The notes under the pieces were generated by a model that did not search any database, was not told where the DNA came from, and saw only the letters and a program-made list of their open reading frames with translations. The position numbers were made by a program, and so were the translations under genes. This document shows positions 33,669 to 43,816 of a stretch of 64,000 nt of DNA, piece by piece. Source of the DNA: Xanthomonas campestris pv. phormiicola (GTDB lineage Bacteria; Pseudomonadota; Gammaproteobacteria; Xanthomonadales; Xanthomonadaceae); the NCBI GenBank assembly GCA_025666215.1, contig CP102593.1, positions 2,431,001-2,495,000 of the forward strand, given 5' to 3'. Numbering within the stretch: the first letter of the stretch is position 1; the number at the start of each line of letters is the position of its first letter.

Positions 33669-34513
33669 GCGGCGCTCCGGGAGTGGGCGAATTCGAGGCA
33701 GGACGCGAGCACCTGCTGCAGCGTGCGGCGCAGCGGTGCGGCGTGGTCGGGGTCCAGCGGCGTGGGCCAGTGGCGCTCGTCCACGCACGCGGGTTCGTGC
33801 ATGTAGCCGCGGCAGGCCAGCTCCATCTGCAGCGTGTGCACGCCGCCGGGAATATCGCTGTAATGGCGGGTGATGTAGCCACCCTTGAAGCGGCCATTGC
33901 GCACATGGCGCATGCCGCTCGTCGCGCACAGCTGCTCGACCGCGTCGGTCAGCGCGTTGTCGCAACTGCTATCGGGCGCGCCGGTCGGGCCGGCCGTGCC
34001 GATGTTGAACTGCGGCAGCTCGCCCTCGAACAGGTGCGGGATATGCGAGCGGATCGAATGCGCGTCGTACACCACCACGGTGCCGTGGATCGCGCGCAGG
34101 CGGGCGATCTCCGCGGCCAGCGCGGCGTGGTAGGGCGCGAACCAGGTGTCGCGGCGGCGGGCGATTTCCGCCTCGTCCGGGCCGGCGCCGTCGCGGTACA
34201 GCGGCTGGTTGTCGAAGGTGGTCAGCGGGCACAGGCCGGTGGTGTTCTGGCCCGGGTACAGCGAGACGCCGCTGGGATCGCGATTGAGATCGATCACCGA
34301 GCGCGACACCGCCGAGCGCAGCGTGGTGGCACCCAGGTCGCGCGCGAATGCGTACAGCTCGTGCACCCACCAGTCCGCATCGCGGCGTGCCAGCCACGGC
34401 GAGACGAAGCGCTCGGTCAGTGCGTCCGGCAGCTCGGTGCCGGTGTGCGGGAAGCTGACGATCAGTGGCGCATCGCCGCGGTGCAGGGTGAGCCAGTCGG
34501 GGAGGGACGTCAT
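33665..34513 (-). CDS. hutG: N-formylglutamate deformylase
   Basis: A 282-residue amidohydrolase that splits N-formylglutamate to glutamate and formate, the last step of the five-step hut route. [77 protein letters not shown] and GGYITRHY are family motifs. Its presence together with hutF shows the formimidoylglutamate-deiminase branch rather than the HutG-formiminoglutamase branch. It lies 113 bp downstream of hutH, a gap filled by a REP palindrome, and overlaps hutU by 4 bp. Confidence 0.95.
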   Translation of the reverse strand: MTSLPDWLTLHRGDAPLIVSFPHTGTELPDALTERFVSPWLARRDADWWVHELYAFARDLGATTLRSAVSRSVIDLNRDPSGVSLYPGQNTTGLCPLTTFDNQPLYRDGAGPDEAEIARRRDTWFAPYHAALAAEIARLRAIHGTVVVYDAHSIRSHIPHLFEGELPQFNIGTAGPTGAPDSSCDNALTDAVEQLCATSGMRHVRNGRFKGGYITRHYSDIPGGVHTLQMELACRGYMHEPACVDERHWPTPLDPDHAAPLRRTLQQVLASCLEFAHSRSAA

Positions 34514-34527
34514 GCAGAGCCTCGCTT

Positions 34528-34598
34528 TTTTGCAGGAGCGGCTTCAGCCGCGACCGCAGATATCCGGGAAAGCCCGGTCGCGGTTGAGGTGATGGCCC
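34528..34598. repeat. REP-type palindrome between hutH and hutG
   Basis: gcaggagcggcttcagccgcgaccg at the left and cggtcgcggttgaggtgatggccc at the right form an imperfect inverted pair, a degenerate relative of the 23817 palindrome. It sits inside the hut operon, where it could affect mRNA stability or attenuate between hutH and hutGU. Confidence 0.7.
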
Positions 34599-34626
34599 GA
34601 GGCCACCCAGCACCGCTGCTACAGGG

Positions 34627-36168
34627 TCATGATCCGGACATTGCATCGGGCAGGGACACATCGACCGCCTCCGCCAGCGTGCCATCGCGCACCAGCGCCG
34701 TGGCGGCCAGCATGTCCGGATGGAAATAGCGGTCGTCCTGCAGCGTCGGCACCTGCGCGCGCAGCAGCGTGCGCGCCGCTTCCAGCGCGGCGCTGGAGGT
34801 CAGCGGCGCATGGAAGTCGCAGCCCTGCGCGGCGGCCAGCAGTTCGATGCCGACCACGTTGGCCGCGTTCTCGGCCATCGCCAGCAGGCGCCGCGCGCCA
34901 TGCGCGGCCATCGACACGTGGTCTTCCTGGTTGGCCGAGGTCGGGATCGAATCGACGCTGGCCGGGTAGGCGCGCTGCTTGTTCTCCGACACCAGCGCGG
35001 CGGCGGTGACCTGCGGGATCATGAAGCCTGAGTTGAGCCCGGGCTTCGGAGTCAGGAACGCCGGCAGCCCGGACAGTGCCGGATCCACCAGCATCGCCAC
35101 GCGGCGTTCGCTGATCGAGCCGATCTCGCACACCGCCAGCGCCAGCATGTCGGCGGCGAAGGCCACCGGCTCGGCATGGAAATTGCCGCCGGACAGCGCC
35201 TCGCCGGATTCGCTGAACACCAGCGGATTGTCGGACACGCCGTTGGCCTCGATCGCCAGCGTGGTCGCGGCCTGGCGCATCACGTCCAGCGCCGCGCCCA
35301 TCACCTGCGGCTGGCAGCGCAGGCAGTACGGATCCTGCACGCGCACATCGTTGTCGCGGTGCGAATCGCGGATCGCCGAGCCGTGCATCAGTGCGCGCAG
35401 CGCGGCGGCGGTGGCGATCTGCCCGCGCTGGCCGCGCAAGGCGTGGATGCGTGGATCGAACGGGGTGTCCGAGCCCTTGGCCGCTTCGGTGGACAGCGCG
35501 CCGGCGACCAGCGCGGCATGGAACACGCGCTCGATCTCGAACAGCCCGGCCAACGCGTAGGCGGTGGAGTACTGGGTGCCGTTGAGCAGCGCCAGGCCTT
35601 CCTTCGCGCCCAGCGCCAGCGGCTGCAGCCCGGCCAGCGCCAGCGCCTGCGCGGCGGGCAGGCGCTGGCCGCCGACGAAGGCCTCGCCGACCCCGATCAT
35701 CACCGTGGCCAGGTGCGCCAGCGGCGCCAGGTCGCCGGAGGCGCCGACCGAGCCTTGGCACGGCACCACCGGTATCACGTCGTGGCGCAGCAGCGCTTCC
35801 AGCAGCGCCAGCGTGGCCGGGCGCACGCCGGAGGCGCCCTGCGCCAGGCTGGCCAGCTTCAGCGCCAGCATCAGCCGCACCACCGGCACCGGCATCGGCT
35901 CGCCGACCCCGGCCGCATGCGAGAGCACGATATTGCGCTGCAAGGTGTCCAGGTCCTCGCGCTCGATGCGCACGCTGGCCAGCTTGCCGAAGCCGGTGTT
36001 GATGCCGTACACCGGCGCGCCCTTGGCGACGATCGCCTCCACCGTCTGCGCGCTGCGCAGCACAGTCTCGGCGCAGGCCGGATCCAGGCGCACGCCGGCG
36101 CCGCGGTACACGGCGCGCCACTGCGCCAGGCTCACTGCGCCCGGGCGCAGCACGATCGCGTTGCTCAT
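34627..36168 (-). CDS. hutH: Histidine ammonia-lyase
   Basis: A 513-residue histidase that removes ammonia from histidine to form urocanate. The Ala-Ser-Gly triad that cyclises to the MIO prosthetic group is in [20 protein letters not shown]. Other landmarks are [11 protein letters not shown] near residue 55 and [15 protein letters not shown]. The ATG at 36168 overlaps the hutI stop by 4 bp, fixing the start. The normal length is about 510. Confidence 0.98.
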   Translation of the reverse strand: MSNAIVLRPGAVSLAQWRAVYRGAGVRLDPACAETVLRSAQTVEAIVAKGAPVYGINTGFGKLASVRIEREDLDTLQRNIVLSHAAGVGEPMPVPVVRLMLALKLASLAQGASGVRPATLALLEALLRHDVIPVVPCQGSVGASGDLAPLAHLATVMIGVGEAFVGGQRLPAAQALALAGLQPLALGAKEGLALLNGTQYSTAYALAGLFEIERVFHAALVAGALSTEAAKGSDTPFDPRIHALRGQRGQIATAAALRALMHGSAIRDSHRDNDVRVQDPYCLRCQPQVMGAALDVMRQAATTLAIEANGVSDNPLVFSESGEALSGGNFHAEPVAFAADMLALAVCEIGSISERRVAMLVDPALSGLPAFLTPKPGLNSGFMIPQVTAAALVSENKQRAYPASVDSIPTSANQEDHVSMAAHGARRLLAMAENAANVVGIELLAAAQGCDFHAPLTSSAALEAARTLLRAQVPTLQDDRYFHPDMLAATALVRDGTLAEAVDVSLPDAMSGS

Positions 36169-37373
36169 TGTCCCCTCCAGATGCGCGCATGCAGCGGGTT
36201 GAAGCCCATGCGGTAGACCAGTTCGGCCGGTTGTTCGATGTCCCAGATCGCCAGGTCGCAGCGCAGCCCGGCGCGCAGCCGGCCGACCTGCTCCTGGCGT
36301 CCCAGCGCGCGCGCCGCTTCGCGGGTGAAGCCGGCGATGCATTCGGCCACGCTCATGCGGAACAGCGTCGCCGCCAGGTTCATCGCCAGCAGCGGGCTGG
36401 TCAGCGGCGAGGTGCCGGGATTGCAGTCGGTGGCCAGCGCACGCGGCACGCCGGCGGCGCGCAGCGCGGCGATCGGCGGCAGCTGCGTGTCGCGGGTGAA
36501 GTAGAACGCGCCCGGCAGCAGCACCGCCACGGTGCCAGCCGCGGCCATCGCGGCCACGCCGGCGTCGTCGAGGTATTCCACGTGGTCGGCCGAGCGTGCG
36601 CCGTAGCGCGCCGCCAGCGCCGCGCCGCCCTGGTTGGACAGCTGCTCGGCATGGATCTTCAGCGCCAGGCCATGCCGCTGCGCGGCCTGGAACACCTGCT
36701 CGGTCTGCGCCGGGCTGAAGGCCAGGTGCTCGCAGAACACGTCCACCGCCTCGGCCAGGCCCTGCGCGGCGACTTCGGGGATCATCCGTTCGCAGACGTC
36801 GTCGATGTAGGCCTGCGCCTCGGCGCCGGGGGGCACCGCGTGCGCGCCGAGGAAGGTCGGCGCCACCGCCACCGGGCGCAGTTCGCCCAGGCGCCGCGCC
36901 ACCCGCAGCAGGCGCAGTTCGTCGTCCAGGGTCAGCCCGTAGCCCGACTTGATCTCCACCGTGGTCACGCCTTCGGCGAGCAGCGCGTCCAGCCGCGGCA
37001 GGCTGGCGGCGAGCAATGCGGCCTCGTCGGCGGCGCGGGTGGCGCGCACGGTGGCGACGATGCCGCCGCCGGCGCGGGCGATGTCGGCGTAGCTGGCGCC
37101 GAGCAGGCGTTGCTCGAACTCGCCGGCGCGGTTGCCGGCGTAGACCAGGTGGGTGTGGCAGTCGATCAGGCCCGGGCCGATCCAGCGCCCGCCGCAGTCG
37201 ACGCTGCGCAGCGCGGCCAGCGGCTCCGGCAGCGCCGCGGCGGCGCCGGCATAGACGATGCGTCCGTCGCGGCAGGCGACCACGCCGTCGCGGACCAGGC
37301 CCAGCCCGCCGTCGTCGGCGTCCAGGGTCATCAGGTGAGCGTTGTGCCAGAGCGTGTCGCAGGGCATGGTCAC
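36165..37373 (-). CDS. hutI: Imidazolonepropionase
   Basis: A 402-residue metal-dependent amidohydrolase that opens imidazolone propionate to formimidoyl-glutamate. The metal-binding [17 protein letters not shown] is near residue 75, and [22 protein letters not shown] and [11 protein letters not shown] hold the remaining ligands. It is the first gene of the leftward operon (hutI-hutH-hutG-hutU, joined by 4-bp overlaps except at hutH/hutG) and diverges from hutF, with the HutC-type palindrome in the 57-bp gap. Confidence 0.97.
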   Translation of the reverse strand: MTMPCDTLWHNAHLMTLDADDGGLGLVRDGVVACRDGRIVYAGAAAALPEPLAALRSVDCGGRWIGPGLIDCHTHLVYAGNRAGEFEQRLLGASYADIARAGGGIVATVRATRAADEAALLAASLPRLDALLAEGVTTVEIKSGYGLTLDDELRLLRVARRLGELRPVAVAPTFLGAHAVPPGAEAQAYIDDVCERMIPEVAAQGLAEAVDVFCEHLAFSPAQTEQVFQAAQRHGLALKIHAEQLSNQGGAALAARYGARSADHVEYLDDAGVAAMAAAGTVAVLLPGAFYFTRDTQLPPIAALRAAGVPRALATDCNPGTSPLTSPLLAMNLAATLFRMSVAECIAGFTREAARALGRQEQVGRLRAGLRCDLAIWDIEQPAELVYRMGFNPLHARIWRGQ

Positions 37374-37393
37374 GGGCGAGCTTGTCGGTTATT

Positions 37394-37405
37394 TTGTATA
37401 TACAA
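37394..37405. promoter_or_regulatory. HutC operator: palindrome in the hutI-hutF divergent gap
   Basis: A perfect 12-bp palindrome, TTGTATATACAA, lies in the 57-bp gap between hutI and hutF. It matches the TGTA-N2-TACA core described for HutC of Pseudomonas. One site could repress both directions until urocanate binds HutC. The surrounding 37391-37410 is the most AT-rich stretch of the cluster and probably also holds both -10 regions. Confidence 0.85.
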
Positions 37406-37430
37406 TATTGTGGTCGACGGAGGGTGTCCA

Positions 37431-38828
37431 GTGCAGACCCTGGCGCAGCAACAGGCAGGCGGGAACGAGGCGGCGAGCGGTTTCTGGTGCGCGCAGGCGC
37501 TGCTGCCGGAGGGCTGGGCGCGCGACGTGCGGATCGAGGTGCGTGGCGGGCGCATCGCCGCGGTGCAGTCCGGCGTGGCCGCGGCGTCCGCCGACCACAC
37601 GCTGGCGATCGCCGTGCCCGGGCTGGGCAACCTGCACAGCCACGCGTTCCAGCGCGGCATGGCCGGGCTGACCGAAGTCGGCGGCCGCAGCGGCGACAGT
37701 TTCTGGAGCTGGCGCGAGCTGATGTACCGCTTCCTGCAGCGGCTGGACCCGGACAGCATGCAGGCCATCGCCGAGCAGGCCTACGTGGAGATGCTCGAGG
37801 CTGGCTTCACCCGCGTCGGCGAATTCCACTACCTGCACCACGCCGCCGATGGCCGGCCGTACGCCGACCGCGCCGAGATGGCGCAGCGCCTGGCCGCCGC
37901 CGCGCAGAGCATCGGCATCGGCCTGACCCTGCTGCCGGTGTTCTACGCGCATGCCGATTTCGGCGGCGCCGCGCCGAATCCGGCGCAGCGGCGGCTGATC
38001 CACGACGTGGACGGTTACGCCGAACTGCTCGACGGCAGCCGCCGCGCGCTGCGCGGCCTCGACGACGCGGTGCTGGGCATCGCGCCGCACAGCCTGCGCG
38101 CGGTGACCCCGGACGAACTGGCCGCGCTGCTGCCGCTGTGCGACGGGCCGGTGCACATCCACATCGCCGAGCAGACCCGCGAGGTCGAGGCCTGCCTGGC
38201 CTGGAGCGGGCAGCGGCCGGTGCAGTGGTTGCTGGCGCATGCGCCGGTGGACCCGCGCTGGTGCCTGGTCCATGCCACCCACGTCGACGCCGCCGAACTG
38301 CAGGCCATCGCCAGCAGCGGCGCGGTGGTCGGCCTGTGCCCGATCACCGAAGCCAACCTCGGCGACGGGCTGTTCCCGATGCGCGCGTTCGGCGACGCCG
38401 GCGGGCACTTCGGTGTGGGCTCGGATTCCAACGTGCTGATCGATGCGGCCGAGGAACTGCGCCTGCTCGAATACGGCCAGCGCCTGCAGCTGCGCGGCCG
38501 CAATGTGCTTGCCGGCGACGCCGCGCCATCCAGCGGGCGTTTTCTGTTCCAGTCCGCGGCGCAAGGCGCAGCGCAGGCGCTGGGTGTGGCGCAGGGCCTG
38601 CAAGTGGGCGCGCCGGCCGATCTGGTCGAGCTGGATCCTGCGCATCCGGCGCTGTGCGCACGCAACGGCGACGCCTTGCTGGATAGCTGGATCTTCGCCG
38701 CGCGGCGCGGCGCGGTGCGTTCGGTCTGGCGCAACGGTCGCGCACTGGTGCGCGACGGCCGCCATCATCGCCGCGATGCGGTCGCTGCGGCTTATGCGCG
38801 CGCGCTGACCGCGCTGTTGGACGCATGA
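37431..38828 (+). CDS. hutF: Formimidoylglutamate deiminase
   Basis: A 465-residue amidohydrolase that deaminates N-formimidoyl-L-glutamate to N-formylglutamate, feeding HutG. The metal-binding [30 protein letters not shown] [27 protein letters not shown] and [20 protein letters not shown] are present. A GTG start is chosen because CGGAGGG stands 7 bp before it and no in-frame ATG precedes the conserved body. It is followed after 40 bp by hutC. Confidence 0.95.
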   Translation: MQTLAQQQAGGNEAASGFWCAQALLPEGWARDVRIEVRGGRIAAVQSGVAAASADHTLAIAVPGLGNLHSHAFQRGMAGLTEVGGRSGDSFWSWRELMYRFLQRLDPDSMQAIAEQAYVEMLEAGFTRVGEFHYLHHAADGRPYADRAEMAQRLAAAAQSIGIGLTLLPVFYAHADFGGAAPNPAQRRLIHDVDGYAELLDGSRRALRGLDDAVLGIAPHSLRAVTPDELAALLPLCDGPVHIHIAEQTREVEACLAWSGQRPVQWLLAHAPVDPRWCLVHATHVDAAELQAIASSGAVVGLCPITEANLGDGLFPMRAFGDAGGHFGVGSDSNVLIDAAEELRLLEYGQRLQLRGRNVLAGDAAPSSGRFLFQSAAQGAAQALGVAQGLQVGAPADLVELDPAHPALCARNGDALLDSWIFAARRGAVRSVWRNGRALVRDGRHHRRDAVAAAYARALTALLDA

Positions 38829-38868
38829 TCCGGCGCCGTCTGCCGCACGCCGCTGCGCAGGGCCGCCG

Positions 38869-39600
38869 ATGAGCCAGCCCCGGCCCGCGGCGACGCTCAA
38901 CCACCGCATCCGCAGCGATATCGAAGGCCGCATCCGCAGCGGCGAATGGCCGCCGGGCCACCGCATCCCGTTCGAGCACGAACTGATGGCGCAGTACGCC
39001 TGCTCGCGGATGACGGTCAACAAGGTGCTGGCGCTGCTCGCCGACGCCGGCATGATCGAGCGCCGGCGCCGCGCCGGTTCGTTCGTGGCGCGGCCGCATC
39101 CGCACATGGAACAGGTGGCGCTGGAGATTCCCGACATTCCGGTCGAGGTCGCCGCGCGCGGCCATGCCTACCGCTTCGAACTGCTGGATCGGCGCCAGCG
39201 CGCGCCGCGTGACGCACTGCCGCAGGAGGCCGAGGTCGCCGCCGCCGGCACGCTGCTGTCGCTGCATTGCCTGCACTACGCCGACGGGCGCCCGTTCGCG
39301 CTGGAGGAGCGGGTGATCAATCCGGTGGCGGTGCCGGAAGCGCTGCAGATGGATTTCGCGGTGGTCGTGCCCGGCAGCTGGCTGCTGCAGCACGTGCCGT
39401 GGACCCGCGCCGAGCACCGCATCAGCGCGGTCGGCGCCAACCCCGCGCAGGCGGCGCGGCTGCAGGTGGCGGCCGGCACCGCCTGCCTGCTGATCGACCG
39501 GCAGACCTGGCGCGGCGAGCAGGCGGTGACCTTCGTGCGCCAGGTGTTCCTCGGCGACACCTACGACCTGGTGGCGCGGTTCTCGCCGGGCGCGCGCTGA
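38869..39600 (+). CDS. hutC: Histidine utilisation repressor, GntR/HutC family
   Basis: A 243-residue GntR-family regulator. The winged helix is at residues about 12-75 (IRSGEWPPGHRIPFEHELMA, CSRMTVNKVLALLADAGMIE, RRRRAGSFVA), and the UTRA effector domain follows, containing ALEERVINPVAVPEALQMDF and the ending RQVFLGDTYDLVARFSPG. In the family, urocanate binding releases HutC from TGTA-N2-TACA sites. It is co-directional with hutF, and the palindrome at 37394 is the obvious target, giving autoregulation through the hutF-hutC unit. Confidence 0.95.
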   Translation: MSQPRPAATLNHRIRSDIEGRIRSGEWPPGHRIPFEHELMAQYACSRMTVNKVLALLADAGMIERRRRAGSFVARPHPHMEQVALEIPDIPVEVAARGHAYRFELLDRRQRAPRDALPQEAEVAAAGTLLSLHCLHYADGRPFALEERVINPVAVPEALQMDFAVVVPGSWLLQHVPWTRAEHRISAVGANPAQAARLQVAAGTACLLIDRQTWRGEQAVTFVRQVFLGDTYDLVARFSPGAR

Positions 39601-39773
39601 GTCCGGCGCGACAGGCGAAACCTCGCGCGTCGGCGGCGATCGATGCTGCGCCGCGGCGCGCCGCGCGCATGCGCCATACCCCGGCGTGCGTTTGTCCTGC
39701 CTGCCGCACTCTGGCAAGTTAGCGCCCAGGACGGGGCGAGGGGCCGCGGCCGCAGCACGAGGGATGGTTCGGC

Positions 39774-41762
39774 ATGACGTATTTCGTTACGGGCGCCACC
39801 GGTTTCATCGGCCGTTATCTGATGGCCAACCTGATGCGGCGCAAAGGCCTCATCCACGTCCTGGTCCGCAAGGAGTCGCAACGCAAGTTCGACGCGCTGG
39901 TGCGCGAGCAGGGCTGGGACGCCAAGCGCCTGGTGGTGCTGCACGGCGATGTCGGCAGCGACTGCTGCGGGCTGGACGAGGCGCAACGGCAGGCGCTGCA
40001 CGGCAAGGTCAGGCACTTCTTCCACCTGGCCGCGCTGTACGACCTCACCGCCAAGGCCGAGGCGCAGCGCGTGGCCAATCTCGACGGTACCCGCAACGCG
40101 CTGGAACTGGCCGCGCAGATCGGCGCCGGCATCTTCCACCACACCAGCTCGATCGCGGTGGCCGGGCTGTATCCGGGCATCTTCCGCGAGGACATGTTCG
40201 AAGAGGCCGAAGGCCTGGACGATCCCTACCTGCGCACCAAGCACGACGCCGAGGCGCTGGTGCGCGCGGAAACCCGGATCAAGTGGCGCATCTACCGCCC
40301 CGGCATGGTGGTCGGCGATTCGCGCACGGGCGCGATCGACAAGATCGACGGACCGTACTACTTCTTCCCGCTGATCAAGAAGCTGCGCCAGCTGCTGCCG
40401 CCGTGGGCGCCGATGCTGGGCATCGAGGGCGGGCGCATCAACCTGGTGCCGGTGGATTTCGTCGCCGATGCGATGGACCACATCGCGCACAAGCCCAAGC
40501 TCGATGGCCATACCTTCCACCTCACCGACCCGGAGCCGCTGCGCGTGGGCGAGGTGCTCAACGTGTTCTGCCGCGCCGGCCACGCGCCGGAGATGACCTT
40601 GCGGGTGGATGCGCGGATGTTCGCGTTCGTGCCGGCGGGGATCCGTGCCGCGGTCGGCGGGCTGCCGCCGATCCGCCGCTTCACCGGCATGCTGCTGCGC
40701 GATTTCCGCATCCCGCGCGAGGTGCTGAAGTTCATCACCTATCCCACGCGCTTCGACAGCCGCGAGACCGAGCGCGCGCTGAAGGGCAGCGGCATCGCCG
40801 TGCCGCGGCTGGAGGACTACGCCTGGCGCCTGTGGGACCACTGGGAACGGCACCTGGATCCGGACCTGTTCGTGGACCGCACGCTGAAAGGCAAGGTGCG
40901 CGGCAAGGTGGTGCTGATCACCGGCGGTTCCTCGGGCATCGGCCTGGCCACCGCGCAGCGCGTCGCCGAAGCCGGCGCCACCACGATCATCGTCGCCCGC
41001 GGCGAGCAGGAACTGTTCGCCGCACGCGATGCGATGAACGCCAAGGGCGGCAAGGTGTTCGCCTACACCGCCGACCTGTCCGACCTGGCCGGCTGCGATG
41101 CGCTGCTCAAGACCGTGCTCGAGGCGCACGGCCACGTCGACGTGCTGATCAACAACGCCGGCCGCTCGATCCGCCGCTCGATCGAACTGAGCTACGACCG
41201 CTTCCACGATTTCGAACGCACCATGCAGCTGAACTACTTCGGCAGCCTGCGCCTGATCATGGGCGTGCTGCCGGGCATGACCGCGCGGCGCAAGGGCCAC
41301 ATCATCAACGTCAGCTCGATCGGCGTGCTGGCCAATTCGCCGCGGTTTTCCGCCTACGTGGCCTCCAAGGCGGCGCTGGACGCGTGGAGCCGCTGCGCGC
41401 AGGGCGAGCTGTCCGGCAAGGGCATCAGCTTCACCACGGTCAACATGCCGCTGGTGAAGACGCCGATGATCGCGCCGACCAAGATGTACGACAGCGTGCC
41501 GACGCTGAGCGTGGAGGAAGCCGCCGACCTGATGGTCAAGGCGATCATCGAGCGCCCGAGCCGGGTGGCGACGCGGCTGGGCATCTTCGCCGCGCTGGTC
41601 AACGCGGTGGCGCCGAAGGCCTACGAGGTGGTGATGAACACCGCCTTCGAACTGTTCCCGGATTCGGCCGCGGCCAAGGGCGACCGCAAGGCGCTGCGCG
41701 AGGCCAAGCCCAGCCAGGAGCAGATCGCGTTCGCGGCGCTGATGCGCGGCGTGCATTGGTGA
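39774..41762 (+). CDS. Two-domain SDR, alcohol-forming fatty acyl-CoA reductase type
   Basis: A 662-residue tandem SDR protein. The N-terminal extended SDR (residues 1-370) has VTGATGFIGRYLM, the catalytic YLRTK and the motif GMVVGDSRTG. The C-terminal classical SDR (from about 375) has LITGGSSGIGLATAQR, INNAGRSIRRSIELSY, and YVASK. The C-terminus FAALMRGVHW, together with length and domain order, closely fits what I recall of the bacterial long-chain fatty acyl-CoA reductases of the Marinobacter Maqu_2507 type, which reduce acyl-CoA to primary alcohols with NADPH. Substrate is inferred. The gene stands alone, with a REP-like heptamer array after it. Confidence 0.82.
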   Translation: MTYFVTGATGFIGRYLMANLMRRKGLIHVLVRKESQRKFDALVREQGWDAKRLVVLHGDVGSDCCGLDEAQRQALHGKVRHFFHLAALYDLTAKAEAQRVANLDGTRNALELAAQIGAGIFHHTSSIAVAGLYPGIFREDMFEEAEGLDDPYLRTKHDAEALVRAETRIKWRIYRPGMVVGDSRTGAIDKIDGPYYFFPLIKKLRQLLPPWAPMLGIEGGRINLVPVDFVADAMDHIAHKPKLDGHTFHLTDPEPLRVGEVLNVFCRAGHAPEMTLRVDARMFAFVPAGIRAAVGGLPPIRRFTGMLLRDFRIPREVLKFITYPTRFDSRETERALKGSGIAVPRLEDYAWRLWDHWERHLDPDLFVDRTLKGKVRGKVVLITGGSSGIGLATAQRVAEAGATTIIVARGEQELFAARDAMNAKGGKVFAYTADLSDLAGCDALLKTVLEAHGHVDVLINNAGRSIRRSIELSYDRFHDFERTMQLNYFGSLRLIMGVLPGMTARRKGHIINVSSIGVLANSPRFSAYVASKAALDAWSRCAQGELSGKGISFTTVNMPLVKTPMIAPTKMYDSVPTLSVEEAADLMVKAIIERPSRVATRLGIFAALVNAVAPKAYEVVMNTAFELFPDSAAAKGDRKALREAKPSQEQIAFAALMRGVHW

Positions 41763-41765
41763 AGC

Positions 41766-41888
41766 CGGGACTCGGGACTCGGGACTCGAAAAGCGGATTG
41801 TCCGCCGAGTGCCGATAGCGGGCCGGTAAGCCGAGCCGCTGTCGCTTTTACGGGTCCCGAGTCCCGAGTCCCGAGTCCCGAGTCCCGA
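41766..41888. repeat. Inverted arrays of a 7-bp unit (gtcccga)
   Basis: gggactcgggactcg near 41768-41788 faces five tandem copies of the heptamer cgagtcc at about 41852-41888. The same array recurs at 48107-48137. The two arms can pair, and the array lies between convergent genes, so it may help terminate both. Confidence 0.8.
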
Positions 41889-41889
41889 A

Positions 41890-42891
41890 TCAAAACGTCC
41901 TGCATTGCCGCCAGCGCACCGGCTCGTCGCGGTCCGGGCGCGGATTGAGCTGGATGCGCACGGTGCGCAGCGAGGGGTAGCGCTCCACTTCCTTGCAGAT
42001 CCGCGGCCATACCTGCGCGTCGTCGCCGCTGCGGTCGATCACCAGCGTCATCTGCGTCTGCCAGATGCCGCGGATCACGCCGGGCGTCCTGGCCAGGGCC
42101 TTGGACACCGCATGGCGATAGTCGGCTTCGGTGGCGGGGTCCGGTGCTGCGCTTGCCGGCTGCGCTTCTTCGGTGACCGGCGCGGCGGTGGCCGGTACCG
42201 TGGCGACGGGCGCGGTGCCTGGTGCCGGCGCCGCTGCCGGCATGGACGCGGCAGGCGCGGGGAGCGCGGCGACCGACGCGGCATCGGCGCTGCGCTGCTG
42301 CAGCGCCAGCCCGCCCAGTCCCACCAGCAGGCCCAGGGTCAGCGCGGCCAGCGCGGCGATCGCGGTGTGCCGCTGCGCGCGCCGGCGGCTGGCGCCGATC
42401 ACCCCGTCCTCCAGTTCGCTGGGCAGGTAGCGCTTGAGCATCGGCCAGATGCGGCGGCCGTCGAGGATCTCCACCGACTGCTTGTCGGCCGCGGCGATGC
42501 CGTCGCGCTGCACCTTGCCCTCGGTGACCAGGATGCCGCCCTGCGCACCCATCAGCCGCGCCGCCGCGCCCAGTTCGTTGACCGCGGCCGAGCCGATCCG
42601 GTAGGCGCGGCCGTGCTTGCACGACAGCAGCCAGCGCGTATCGCCGCGGGTCATCACGAAGTCGCTCTGCGGTTCCTGGGAGACGTCCTCGTCGGCCACC
42701 GCGTCGTGCAGGTCGCGCTGCTCGCGCATCGCGCGCCGCACCATGCGCGAGAAATCGCGCCAATGCAGTCCGGCCAGCGCATGCAGCCCGGCGGTGGTCT
42801 CGTTCTCGCGGCGCCGGACCACCCACAGGTAGAGCGTGGCAGCGAGCCATGCTCCAACTGCCAAGACCGTTGCCGCTATCCAGGAAAACAT
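41890..42891 (-). CDS. Membrane-anchored Mrr-like restriction endonuclease domain protein
   Basis: A 333-residue protein. An N-terminal membrane helix (FSWIAATVLAVGAWLAATLY) is followed by a PD-(D/E)XK Mrr-type domain (residues about 40-150: HWRDFSRMVRRAMREQ, QSDFVMTRGDTRWLLSCKHG, GAQGGILVTEG). A second membrane helix (about 176-197) is followed by an Ala/Pro-rich linker and a small C-terminal domain with a possible disulfide (ICKEVERYP ... WRQCRTF). Asp and Lys of the SDFVM/CKHG motifs could be catalytic. The family is rarely characterised; with two membrane spans it is unlikely to be a classical restriction enzyme. Confidence 0.78.
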   Translation of the reverse strand: MFSWIAATVLAVGAWLAATLYLWVVRRRENETTAGLHALAGLHWRDFSRMVRRAMREQRDLHDAVADEDVSQEPQSDFVMTRGDTRWLLSCKHGRAYRIGSAAVNELGAAARLMGAQGGILVTEGKVQRDGIAAADKQSVEILDGRRIWPMLKRYLPSELEDGVIGASRRRAQRHTAIAALAALTLGLLVGLGGLALQQRSADAASVAALPAPAASMPAAAPAPGTAPVATVPATAAPVTEEAQPASAAPDPATEADYRHAVSKALARTPGVIRGIWQTQMTLVIDRSGDDAQVWPRICKEVERYPSLRTVRIQLNPRPDRDEPVRWRQCRTF

Positions 42892-43094
42892 GCTCGTACC
42901 CGCCGTAACGCTATTCGATGACGTCAGTCTATCGCCAGCGTGTCACAGCGCCGGCAAGGCGACAGCGGGGAACGGCGGACAGCAGAAGACCCGCCAGTCC
43001 GAAGCCGAGAGGGGAGGGGAGCAAACGGTCTTCAGATGGACTGGCGGGTCCAGTCCCGATTGTCGGAAAAAATCTGCTGCTTTGCAACAAAGCC

Positions 43095-43733
43095 TTATTC
43101 AGCGGACGCCGGCGCGGTCGCACGCTTGCGGCTGGCGCGTTTCGGCGCCGGCGTGGCGCTGGCGACCACCGGACCGGCACGGCGCCGGGCCGGCGCTGCC
43201 TGCTTGGCCGGACGCGATTTGGGCGCGGCGGTCTTTGCCGCCTTCCTGGCCGCCGGCGCCTTCTTGGCCGGCGCCGGGCGCGCACGGCGGCCGCTGCCGA
43301 GGTTGCGCAGTTCGGCATTCAAAGCGTCTACGCGGTCGACCAGGGTGCCGAGGTCTTCGCGGCTGGGCACTTCCAGTCTGCGCAACGCGCGCTGCACCCG
43401 GTCCTCGAACACCTTCTCCAACCGGTCCCAGGTGTCGGCGGCGCGTTCGCGCGCCTGGCCGACCCGGTTCTCCACCACATCGCGCACCGCATCGACGCCG
43501 CCGCCGGCCAGCTTGCGCGTGCTCTGCTCCAGGGTCAGGCCTTCCTTGACCAGGGTTTCGAACAGCTTGCCGCCTTCGGCCTGGGCACGGCCGAACGCGC
43601 CGACCCCGGCCAGCCACACCTGCTGCGCGGATTCGCCCAGACGCTTGGACAGCTTTTCCGCCTGCGCCTGCAGGCCCTCGTCGGCAGCGGCGGCAGACTT
43701 CTTCTTGCGTGCGGATTTCTTCAGGGTGGCCAT
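43095..43733 (-). CDS. Phasin family protein with histone-like tail (PhaF-like)
   Basis: A 212-residue protein. A basic start (MATLKKSARKKKSA) leads into the phasin domain LSKRLGESAQQVWLAGVGAF through VPSREDLGTLVDRVDALNAE, which is largely amphipathic helix and ends in a coiled-coil leucine/valine heptad. The last 70 residues are Ala/Pro/Lys/Arg-rich, like PhaF. Phasins bind the surface of polyhydroxyalkanoate granules, and PhaF tails bind DNA. It follows the patatin gene on the same strand, and a PHA-system gene lies 2.5 kb away. No PHA synthase is in the window. Confidence 0.85.
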   Translation of the reverse strand: MATLKKSARKKKSAAAADEGLQAQAEKLSKRLGESAQQVWLAGVGAFGRAQAEGGKLFETLVKEGLTLEQSTRKLAGGGVDAVRDVVENRVGQARERAADTWDRLEKVFEDRVQRALRRLEVPSREDLGTLVDRVDALNAELRNLGSGRRARPAPAKKAPAARKAAKTAAPKSRPAKQAAPARRRAGPVVASATPAPKRASRKRATAPASAE

Positions 43734-43816
43734 GACGGTGCGGTTCCTTCGGCGGTTGGGTGGCTGGATTCGAGACTCACGGCGTTGGTTAGAGTAATCA
43801 CACCAGCGCCGGCGCC

